Positions 51,333-58,274 of a stretch of 64,000 bases of DNA are shown one piece after another. Under the pieces are notes generated by a model. That model was not told where the DNA came from, did no database searches, and was given only the letters and a program-made list of their open reading frames with translations. Where the stretch lies: contig NZ_PPXQ01000011.1 of the NCBI RefSeq assembly GCF_004798585.1, positions 62,001 to 126,000 of the forward strand, in the 5' to 3' direction. The first letter of the stretch is position 1, and each line of letters opens with the position of its first letter. The position numbers and the translations under genes are program-made. Source of the stretch: Massilia sp. Mn16-1_5. GTDB lineage: Bacteria; Pseudomonadota; Gammaproteobacteria; Burkholderiales; Burkholderiaceae_D.

Positions 51333-53897
51333 TTACCCCGTCCTAGGCACCTTGCGGTCGTCGTAGGGCCCGTGCTCCATCCAGTAATGCCGGAACGCTA
51401 ATCTCACGTTGTCGCGCAGCTCGGCGTCGTTCCACGGCTTCGTATAAAACTTGTAGATCGACCCGCGGTTGATCGATTCGAGCACGGTCTGCACGCCCGT
51501 ATAGCCGGACAGGATGATGCGCATCGTGTCCGGGTACATCTCCTTCACCTTGCTCAGGAACTCGGTGCCGCTCATGACCGGCATGCGCTGGTCGCACATC
51601 ACGACCTGTACGTGGTACAGGGCCAGCAGCTCGAAGGCCTCGGTGGGCGTCGCCGCCGTCAGCACGCGGTAGTTGTCGCGCCGTAGCAGGCGATGCAGCG
51701 CGCTGAGGGTGTCGACGTCGTCGTCCACCACCAAAATCGTCTGCACGTTGCTGTCGTCCGAGGTCGGGCGGTTCGGCGTCTCGCGGTTCTCGCGCACCAG
51801 CTGGGCCAGCTGGCTTGCCGACAGCGCGCGCGAAAAATGAAAACCCTGGATCTCGTCGCAGCGGTGGCGGCGCAGGAAGGCCATCTGGGCGCGCGTCTCG
51901 ACACCTTCCGCGATCACCTGCATGTGCAGGCTGTGCGCCATGCTGATGATGGCGAGCGCAATGGCCGCGTCGTCCGGATTGGTGACGATGTCGCGCACGA
52001 ACGCGATGTCGATTTTGAGCTTGTCGATCGGGAAGCGTTTTAAATAGGCCAGGCTCGAGTAGCCGGTGCCGAAGTCGTCGATCGCAATGCGGATGCCCAG
52101 CTGCTTGAGCCGCTCCAGCACCTCGATGGTGCGTTCGGCATTCGTCATCAGCGCGCTCTCGGTCAGCTCCAGCTCCAGCATGGAGGGATCGATAGCGTGG
52201 CGTTCGATCGCCGCGCGCACCACGCCTTCCAGGTCGCCCTCGACGAACTGGCGGCTCGACACGTTCACCGCCACCCGCACGTCGCGCACGCCCTGCTCGT
52301 GCCACTCGGCGATCTGGCGGCAGGCCTCCATGATGATCCACTCGCCGATGCGCACCACCATCCCCGTCTCTTCCAGCACCGGCACGAATTCGGCCGGATA
52401 CACCAGGCCGTGGCCCGGGCGGTGCCAGCGCAGCAGCGCCTCGACGCCGCACACGCGTCCCGTCGAGAGCGCGAGCTTGGGCTGGTAGTGCAGCACGAAC
52501 TGCTCACCTTCGAGCGCGCCGCGCAGGGCCACCTCGAGGTCGAGCCGGGCCAGCACCTGCACGTTCATGCCGGCCGTGAAGAAGCGGTAGCCGTCGCGCC
52601 CCGCTTCCTTGGCGCGCACCATCGCCGTGTCGGCGTATTTCACCAGGGTCTGCGGCTCGGTCGCGTCGTCCGGATACATGGCGATGCCGATACTGGCCGT
52701 CAGCACGGCCTGCTGGCCGTTCAGGTCGAAAGGAGAACGCAGCGCTTCGCGGATCTCGTTGGCCAGGTGCGCCGCCTCGTCCTGCTGCTCGCGCGTCATG
52801 CTCAGGATGACGGCGAATTCGTCGCCGCCCAGGCGCCCGACCGAACCGCGCTGCTCGCGCACGCGCACCAGGCGGTCGCTGAACTGGCGCAGCAGCTCGT
52901 CGCCCAGCGCCGGCCCTAATGAATCGTTGACGATCTTGAAACGGTCGAGCGTAATGAACAGCACCGCCACGCGCCAGGCTTTATCTTGCGCCAGCTCGAT
53001 CGTCTCGCGCAGGTTCTGGAAGAACAGCGTGCGGTTCGGCAGGCCGGTCAGCGCATCGAAACTGGCCAGGTGCTTCAGGCGCTGCTGCGCCAGGCGCCGC
53101 TCGGAGATGTCGCGCGCCACCGCGATCAGGAGTTTACTGGTCCCCGCCTCCTGCCACTGCCAGCTGATCTCGACCGGCACCGCGCCCTCTCCGCCGGCGC
53201 GCAGCAGTTCGGTCTCGTTGATGTCGGCTTCGTGCGCCGCGCCGTTGGTGGCCAGGTGGCGCTCGAGCTGGGCCTTCGTCGTCAGGCCCAGCGCCACCGG
53301 ATCGATGCGCAGCAGCGCCTCGCGCGAAAAGCCGAGCATGCGGCAGGCGCCGTCGCTCACGTCCACCAGCGCCAGGCTGGCCGCGTCGATCAGGAAGATG
53401 CCGTCGGTGGTGGCGTCCATGGCGCTGCGGAAGCGTCCCAGCGCCGCGGTGCGCTCGCGCACGGTGCGTTCCAGGCGTGCCCCGTACTCGCGCGACTCGC
53501 GGTGCATCAGGCGCACCTCCAGCAGGTTGCGGATACGCGTCATGACCTCGACCGTGTCGAGCGGCTTGCCGATGAAGTCGCGCGCGCCCGCTTCCAGCGC
53601 CGCCAGCTTCTTGTCCGGCTCGGCCGTCACCACCAGCACCGGCAGCCAGGATTCGCTCTCCAGCGGTTTCAAGGCCTCCATCACCTGGAAGCCGTCCATG
53701 TGCGGCATGTGCAGGTCGAGGATGATCAGGTCGAAGCGGTGCTTCAGGTGCAGCGACACCACCTGGCGCGGGTCGCTCGTGCTGTGCACGTTCTCGTAGC
53801 CGGTGGTCTTCAGCAGGTATTCCAGCAGCTGGACGTTGACCGGCTGGTCGTCCACCACCAGGATGCGCGCGCGCCGCACTTCGGCCTGCGTGATCAT
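51333..53897 (-). CDS. REC-PAS-GGDEF-EAL-REC response regulator, predicted c-di-GMP phosphodiesterase
   Basis: 854 residues. REC1 about 11-128 (Asp61), PAS about 152-268, GGDEF about 275-440, EAL about 445-705 and REC2 about 718-840 (Asp769, with IILSGYT and YKFYTKPWND). GGDEF 357-361 is intact, but the metal-binding FxDxD segment reads FITLD, with Thr316 where Asp is usual, so cyclase activity is doubtful. EAL residues are all seen: EAL 486-488, VNVSSRQF, ELTES, IDDFGTGYSS, KLKID, EGVET and IQGF. ATG at 53897 overlaps the kinase stop by 4 bp. Confidence 0.93.
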   Translation of the reverse strand: MITQAEVRRARILVVDDQPVNVQLLEYLLKTTGYENVHSTSDPRQVVSLHLKHRFDLIILDLHMPHMDGFQVMEALKPLESESWLPVLVVTAEPDKKLAALEAGARDFIGKPLDTVEVMTRIRNLLEVRLMHRESREYGARLERTVRERTAALGRFRSAMDATTDGIFLIDAASLALVDVSDGACRMLGFSREALLRIDPVALGLTTKAQLERHLATNGAAHEADINETELLRAGGEGAVPVEISWQWQEAGTSKLLIAVARDISERRLAQQRLKHLASFDALTGLPNRTLFFQNLRETIELAQDKAWRVAVLFITLDRFKIVNDSLGPALGDELLRQFSDRLVRVREQRGSVGRLGGDEFAVILSMTREQQDEAAHLANEIREALRSPFDLNGQQAVLTASIGIAMYPDDATEPQTLVKYADTAMVRAKEAGRDGYRFFTAGMNVQVLARLDLEVALRGALEGEQFVLHYQPKLALSTGRVCGVEALLRWHRPGHGLVYPAEFVPVLEETGMVVRIGEWIIMEACRQIAEWHEQGVRDVRVAVNVSSRQFVEGDLEGVVRAAIERHAIDPSMLELELTESALMTNAERTIEVLERLKQLGIRIAIDDFGTGYSSLAYLKRFPIDKLKIDIAFVRDIVTNPDDAAIALAIISMAHSLHMQVIAEGVETRAQMAFLRRHRCDEIQGFHFSRALSASQLAQLVRENRETPNRPTSDDSNVQTILVVDDDVDTLSALHRLLRRDNYRVLTAATPTEAFELLALYHVQVVMCDQRMPVMSGTEFLSKVKEMYPDTMRIILSGYTGVQTVLESINRGSIYKFYTKPWNDAELRDNVRLAFRHYWMEHGPYDDRKVPRTG

Positions 53898-55915
53898 GAC
53901 GCTGTCCCTTTCCGAGTACGCAGCTGCGCCAGCGTGAGGTCGATCGCCTCGTTGAACTTGTCGATGTCGATCGGTTTCGTGAGATAACGGGTGAAGCCGG
54001 CCGCGATCCCGCGCTCGATATCGCGCGGCATGGCATTCGCCGTCAGCGCGATCACGGGGATGTCGCGCATGCCCGGCTCGCGCTGCAATTGCGCCAGCAC
54101 TTCCAGTCCGCTCATGCCGGGCAGGTTCAGGTCCATCAGGATGATCTCGGGGTGGTGCGCGCGCGCCAGCGACAAGCCGAGCGGTCCGTCGCCGGCGGCC
54201 ATCAGGCGCAGGTCGGGCCGGAAGCGCACGATCTCTTCGACCAGCTTCAGGTTGGCCGGATTGTCCTCGACGTAGAGCAGCAGGTGCGGCGCGCCCTGCT
54301 CGTCGGCGGCGGGCGCCTTTGCTGCCGTGTCGAAAGCGCCGGCCTGCGCGGCCTGCGGCGAGGTCGTGCCCAGTTCGATCGTAAACACGCTGCCCACGCC
54401 CGGGCTGCTGGTGACCTCGATGGTCCCGTTCATCAGTTCGACCAGGCGCCGCGTCACCACCAGGCCGATGCCGGTGCCTTCCTGCGCGCCCGCTTCCTGG
54501 CCCAGGCGGTTGAAGGGCTGGAACAGGCTGTCGAGCTGGTCGGGGCGCAAGCCCATGCCGGTGTCCTGCACCGAGATGCGCAGGCGCTCGGGGCTGAGCT
54601 GCTGGCAGCCGAGCACCACGGCGCCGGACTCGCGGTTGTACTTGATCGCGTTCGACAGGAGATTGAGCAGCACCTGCTTCAGGCGCGTCCGGTCGGCGGC
54701 CAGCACCGCATCCACCTGCTGCGGGAACAGCACGCGGATACCGCGCGCCGCCGCCAGCGGCTCGATCATGGTCTGGCATTCGGCCAGGATCTCGCCGAGT
54801 GCCACCGGTTCCATCGACAGCGTGATCGTGCCCGATTCGACCTTCGCCAGGTCGAGGATCTCGTTGATCAGGGTAAGCAAATGACGCCCCGACTTCAGGA
54901 TGTGGCTGGCGAATTCCTTCTTCTGGGTGTCGGTAGTCGGCAGCGACTCGGAGGTGAGGATCTGGGCGAAGCCGAGGATCGCGTTGAGCGGGGTGCGCAG
55001 CTCGTGGCTCATCGAGGACAGGAAGGCGGACTTGGCCTGGTTGGCCTTGCGCGCCTCGTCGATCGCGTTGGCCAGTTCGGCGTTCGCCAGCGCCAGCTGC
55101 ATGGTGCGCTCGTCGACCCGGTGTTCGAGCTGCTCGTTCAGGCGCATCACTTCCTGCTGGGCGCGCGAGCGCTCCTGGGCCTCGCGCACGATTTCTCCGT
55201 TCGAGTCTTCCAGCTCGCGCGTGCGCTGCTCGATCTCGGTCAGCATCGCATTGAAGGAGTCGGCCAGTTCCGCCGCCTCGTCGTTGCCCAGGCGCGGCGC
55301 GCGGCGCGAATAGTCGCGCGTGGCGACCACGTCGCGCGCGATCTCGGTCACCGCCAGGATCGGCACCGTGATGACACGGCCCATGCGCCGCATCAGCAGA
55401 TAGGCCGTACCCATTGCCAGCAGCATCACGCCAAGCGCGATGGCGAGATAATCGAAGGTGCGCGCCAGCATCCGGTTCTCGGCGCGCAGCCAGACGGTGC
55501 CGATGGTCTCGCCGTTTTCCACGATCGGGCGGAACAGCGCCACGTGCTCGCTGTCGCTGCGTACGCCGGCGCTTTCCGGCCGCGCCGGGAAGTTGCCCGC
55601 AGTGCCGCCTGTGCCGCGCGCCGCGTAGGAAGCGAACAGGCGCCCGTTCTCGTCGAAGATCGCGGCCGCATCCACGGCCGGGCGGGTCCGCAGCAGGGCC
55701 AGGTTCTCGCCGGCCAGGCGCGGATCGTCGAAGGCCAGCGCGGCCGAGGTCATGTGGCCGACCAGTTCGGCCTGGGTCGACAGGTCGTTGACCAGGGAAC
55801 GCTGGTAATTACGCAGGTCGTAGGCGATGATCAGGCCGACCGACACCAGCAGCGCGGCGAAGGTGGTGGCCATTACCACCCGCACCAGCTTCTTGCGGAT
55901 CGAGGAGCTGTTCAT
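53894..55915 (-). CDS. CHASE8-HAMP hybrid sensor histidine kinase
   Basis: 673 residues. Membrane segments near 13-32 and 155-175 enclose a periplasmic CHASE8-like region (LVNDLSTQAELVGHMTSAAL; DAAAIFDENGRLFA) as in YfiN/TpbB. HAMP 176-230, coiled coil, HisKA with His304 (MSHELRTP), HATPase (DTGMGL; GTGIGLVV) and a receiver with Asp595 (IILMDLNLPG). It starts in the stop of yfiR (ATGA) and its stop overlaps the next start. YfiR probably binds the CHASE8 region to restrain it, by analogy with the YfiBNR system. Confidence 0.92.
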   Translation of the reverse strand: MNSSSIRKKLVRVVMATTFAALLVSVGLIIAYDLRNYQRSLVNDLSTQAELVGHMTSAALAFDDPRLAGENLALLRTRPAVDAAAIFDENGRLFASYAARGTGGTAGNFPARPESAGVRSDSEHVALFRPIVENGETIGTVWLRAENRMLARTFDYLAIALGVMLLAMGTAYLLMRRMGRVITVPILAVTEIARDVVATRDYSRRAPRLGNDEAAELADSFNAMLTEIEQRTRELEDSNGEIVREAQERSRAQQEVMRLNEQLEHRVDERTMQLALANAELANAIDEARKANQAKSAFLSSMSHELRTPLNAILGFAQILTSESLPTTDTQKKEFASHILKSGRHLLTLINEILDLAKVESGTITLSMEPVALGEILAECQTMIEPLAAARGIRVLFPQQVDAVLAADRTRLKQVLLNLLSNAIKYNRESGAVVLGCQQLSPERLRISVQDTGMGLRPDQLDSLFQPFNRLGQEAGAQEGTGIGLVVTRRLVELMNGTIEVTSSPGVGSVFTIELGTTSPQAAQAGAFDTAAKAPAADEQGAPHLLLYVEDNPANLKLVEEIVRFRPDLRLMAAGDGPLGLSLARAHHPEIILMDLNLPGMSGLEVLAQLQREPGMRDIPVIALTANAMPRDIERGIAAGFTRYLTKPIDIDKFNEAIDLTLAQLRTRKGTAS

Positions 55916-56481
55916 GACGCCCCCGTCACGCGCAGGGCCGCGGCCAGCAGGCGCGCGCTGATTTTGAGGCCGCTCGGCGCCACCTGGCCGAGGGCGACCT
56001 CGAAGCGCAGGTGCTGGTCGACCATGATGAAGCGGATCATATTGTTCGCCGGATCGACGGCGTCGCCGACGGTCAGCAGCGGCAGGCCGCGCGCGGCGGC
56101 CAGCAGCTCGCTCCATGCGCCGGGCTCGGCGCCGGCGCTACCGACATACAGCACATGCAGGCCGGCGGGCGCATCGCCGCGGCGCAGGCGGCGCACGGCC
56201 AGCGGATGGCCGCCGACGCTGCGGTTCACCACCACCTGCTCGAGCTGGCCGGCCAGCTCGTCGTTGCCGGCCACGCCGATCACGAGCGGACTGTCGGGGC
56301 GGGAAAAAGCGCTGGCGGGCCAGTCGACGAAACCGGCGAACTTGTACAGATAGGCGGCCTTGACCTGGACTTCCTTCACCGCGGCTTCAGGACGAGGCGG
56401 CTGCGCGCTGGCGGCGCCGGCAAAACACAGGGCAAGGAGGACGAGCGGGGCCGAACGCATGACCCGGACGGCGAAGGCCAT
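55912..56481 (-). CDS. yfiR: YfiR-family periplasmic protein
   Basis: 189 residues with a signal peptide (SAPLVLLALCFAGAASA). YfiR (DUF4154) features: VKAAYLYKFAGFVDWPASAF, LVIGVAGNDELAGQLEQVV, HVLYVG, GLPLLTVGDA and NNMIRFIMVDQHLRFEVALG, then SGLKISARLLA. In Pseudomonas YfiR is a redox-sensitive repressor of the diguanylate cyclase YfiN; here the coupled partner is a histidine kinase with a similar periplasmic domain. ATG at 56481 is used; the ATG at 56460 is an equally plausible start with the same signal peptide core. Confidence 0.88.
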   Translation of the reverse strand: MAFAVRVMRSAPLVLLALCFAGAASAQPPRPEAAVKEVQVKAAYLYKFAGFVDWPASAFSRPDSPLVIGVAGNDELAGQLEQVVVNRSVGGHPLAVRRLRRGDAPAGLHVLYVGSAGAEPGAWSELLAAARGLPLLTVGDAVDPANNMIRFIMVDQHLRFEVALGQVAPSGLKISARLLAAALRVTGAS

Positions 56482-56802
56482 CACGATCGGACCGGCCCTA
56501 CCCGGCAGCACGTGGACGATGCATGCGGCATAAACATGTCTGTTGAAAAAAAGAAACGCGGCGTTAAGCGCCGCGATGCAGGATAACAGTCCGGATTGCC
56601 GCCGTGTCGCACGGGACATTTTTTCGGGACATACATACTTTACCCCCGGACGTCGCATTTGGGTAGCTTCGTCGGCAGGCACGGCCATCGCATGCAAGTT
56701 TGCCACACCGGTCGGGGCCGGGCCGCGCTAGAATGAATCCACGCGCGACCACCCGCTGTCGCCGCCGCCGGCCGAGTCCGGCGCCACCTGGAGGAGCTGC
56801 AC
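56482..56802. other. Divergent leader region, yfiR / pncC
   Basis: 321 bp without a gene. The minus strand carries a terminator hairpin 64 nt before yfiR (listed separately), preceded by a long leader with a repeated ATGTCCCG. On the plus strand TAGAAT at 56729-56734 is a possible -10 for pncC, and GGAGGAG lies before its GTG start. Confidence 0.5.
56545..56575 (-). terminator. Terminator hairpin inside the yfiR leader
   Basis: CGCGGCG / CGCCGCG with a 5-nt loop, followed on the minus strand by TTTCTTTTTTTC. It lies between any distal promoter and yfiR, so it is either an attenuator or the end of a separate small transcript. Confidence 0.7.
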
Positions 56803-57285
56803 GTGACGAACGATTTGATCGATCTTGCAACGAAAGTGGGCATGGCGCTGCAAGCCAGGCGCCTGGTACTGGCTACCGCCGAATCCTGTACCGGCGGCGG
56901 CGTGTCGCAGGCCGTCACCGAGATCGCCGGCTCGACCGGCTGGTTCGAATGCGGCTTCGTGACCTATTCGAATGCCTCGAAAACCGAGCTGCTGGACGTC
57001 TCGGCCGCGCTGATCGCCCAGTTCGGGTCGGTGAGCGAGGAAGTGGCGGGCGCGATGGCCGAAGGGGCGCTCGCCAACAGCAATGCCGACGTCGCCGTCT
57101 CCACCACCGGTATCGCCGGCCCGACCGGTGCGGTGCCGGGCAAACCGGTCGGCACGGTCTGTTTCGGCTGGGCGCGCGGCGACACCACGTTTACGGAGCG
57201 CCTCGTGTTCCAGGGCGACCGCCAGGCCGTGCGCGAACAGACCGTGGCGCACGCGCTGCGCGGGCTGTTGCGTTTTATCGAATAG
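56803..57285 (+). CDS. pncC: Nicotinamide-nucleotide amidohydrolase (CinA C-terminal type)
   Basis: 160 residues: LVLATAESCTGGGVSQAVTE (catalytic Ser in AESCTGG), ECGFVTYSNASKTELLDV, VSTTGIAGPTGAVPGKPVGT. PncC deamidates NMN to nicotinate mononucleotide in NAD recycling. The start is GTG with GGAGGAG upstream. The stop TAG shares one base with the GTG of the next gene (TAGTG). Confidence 0.93.
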   Translation: MTNDLIDLATKVGMALQARRLVLATAESCTGGGVSQAVTEIAGSTGWFECGFVTYSNASKTELLDVSAALIAQFGSVSEEVAGAMAEGALANSNADVAVSTTGIAGPTGAVPGKPVGTVCFGWARGDTTFTERLVFQGDRQAVREQTVAHALRGLLRFIE

Positions 57286-58241
57286 TGGGGGGCCGGCGCG
57301 CCGCGGCGGCGCTGTTCGCCTGCACGCTGGCGGCCTGTATCACGCCCGACGGCCCCACGCCCGACGCTCCCACGCCCGACGCTCCCACGCCCGCCGGGCC
57401 TGACATCCAGACCGTGTACGCCGTCGGCGACATCGCCCGCTGTACCCACCCCGACCCGCGCTGGTCGGGCGCGGCCGACACGGCCGCCGTGGTGGCGGCC
57501 GGCCTGGCAAGCGACCCGCAGGCCCTCGTCTTCACGCTGGGCGACCACACCTACCCGCGCGGCACGCAGGCCGAATTCGCGCGCTGCTATGACCCCACCT
57601 GGGGCCGCTTCAAGGACCGCACCTGGCCCGCGCCCGGCAACCACGAGTACTACAGCAAAGGCGCGGCGCCCTACTTCGCCTATTTCGGCGCGCGCGCCGG
57701 GCGCGGCTACTATCGCTTGCAACTCGGCGCCTGGCGCATCTATTCGCTCGACAGCAACCTGGCCGGAGAAGCCCAGGCGGCCCAGCTGGCCTGGCTGAAG
57801 ACGGAACTGGCGCGTGATGCAACCGAGGCCCGGGAGGGCAGCGCGCCCTGCACGCTGGCATTCTGGCACCATCCCCTGTACAGTTCGGGCGGCCACGGCA
57901 GCGTGCCCGTCATGCGCGCGGCCTGGGTGCTGTTGCAGGAGGCCGGAGCGGAGCTGGTCTTGTCCGGCCATGATCACGACTACGAGCGCTTCGCGCCGCA
58001 AAACGCGGATGGGCAAAGCGATCCGCGCGGCCTGCGCCAGTTCGTGGTCGGTACCGGCGGCGCCTATCCGACGCCCTTCCTGATCCCCAAGGCACACAGC
58101 GAGACGCGCGATGCCAGCCGCAGCGGCGTACTGCGCCTGCGCCTGGCGCCGGGACGCTATGACTGGGAATTCCTGGAAGCGACCCCACCTCAGCTACCGA
58201 ACGCATCAAAGCCCGACCGCGGCGGCGCTGCCTGCCACTGA
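57285..58241 (+). CDS. Calcineurin-like metallophosphoesterase lipoprotein
   Basis: 318 residues from a GTG start that overlaps the pncC stop. Lipobox TLAA-C18, then a Pro-rich linker of PTPDA repeats (about 22-38). All metallophosphoesterase motifs are seen: VYAVGDIARC, FTLGDHTYPRG, PAPGNHEYYS, FWHHPLYSS and SGHDHDYERF. The layout resembles purple-acid-phosphatase-like enzymes anchored in the envelope. Substrate unknown. Confidence 0.88.
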   Translation: MGGRRAAAALFACTLAACITPDGPTPDAPTPDAPTPAGPDIQTVYAVGDIARCTHPDPRWSGAADTAAVVAAGLASDPQALVFTLGDHTYPRGTQAEFARCYDPTWGRFKDRTWPAPGNHEYYSKGAAPYFAYFGARAGRGYYRLQLGAWRIYSLDSNLAGEAQAAQLAWLKTELARDATEAREGSAPCTLAFWHHPLYSSGGHGSVPVMRAAWVLLQEAGAELVLSGHDHDYERFAPQNADGQSDPRGLRQFVVGTGGAYPTPFLIPKAHSETRDASRSGVLRLRLAPGRYDWEFLEATPPQLPNASKPDRGGAACH

Positions 58242-58274
58242 TTTTTGCATGACCCACTTCTTCTGGAGCACCAC

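Noticed and set aside
56640-56720. Possible c-di-GMP (GEMM-I) riboswitch upstream of yfiR, because of GGCAAAC and GACGAAGC on the minus strand
   Set aside because: The spacing, the GNRA-capped P2 stem and the ACGCAAAGCC core are not matched; I could not fold it into the GEMM architecture. The terminator alone is retained.
57340-57400. Short tandem repeat that could be taken for a CRISPR-like array
   Set aside because: It encodes the PTPDA linker of the metallophosphoesterase lipoprotein in frame; no spacers or palindromic repeats are present.
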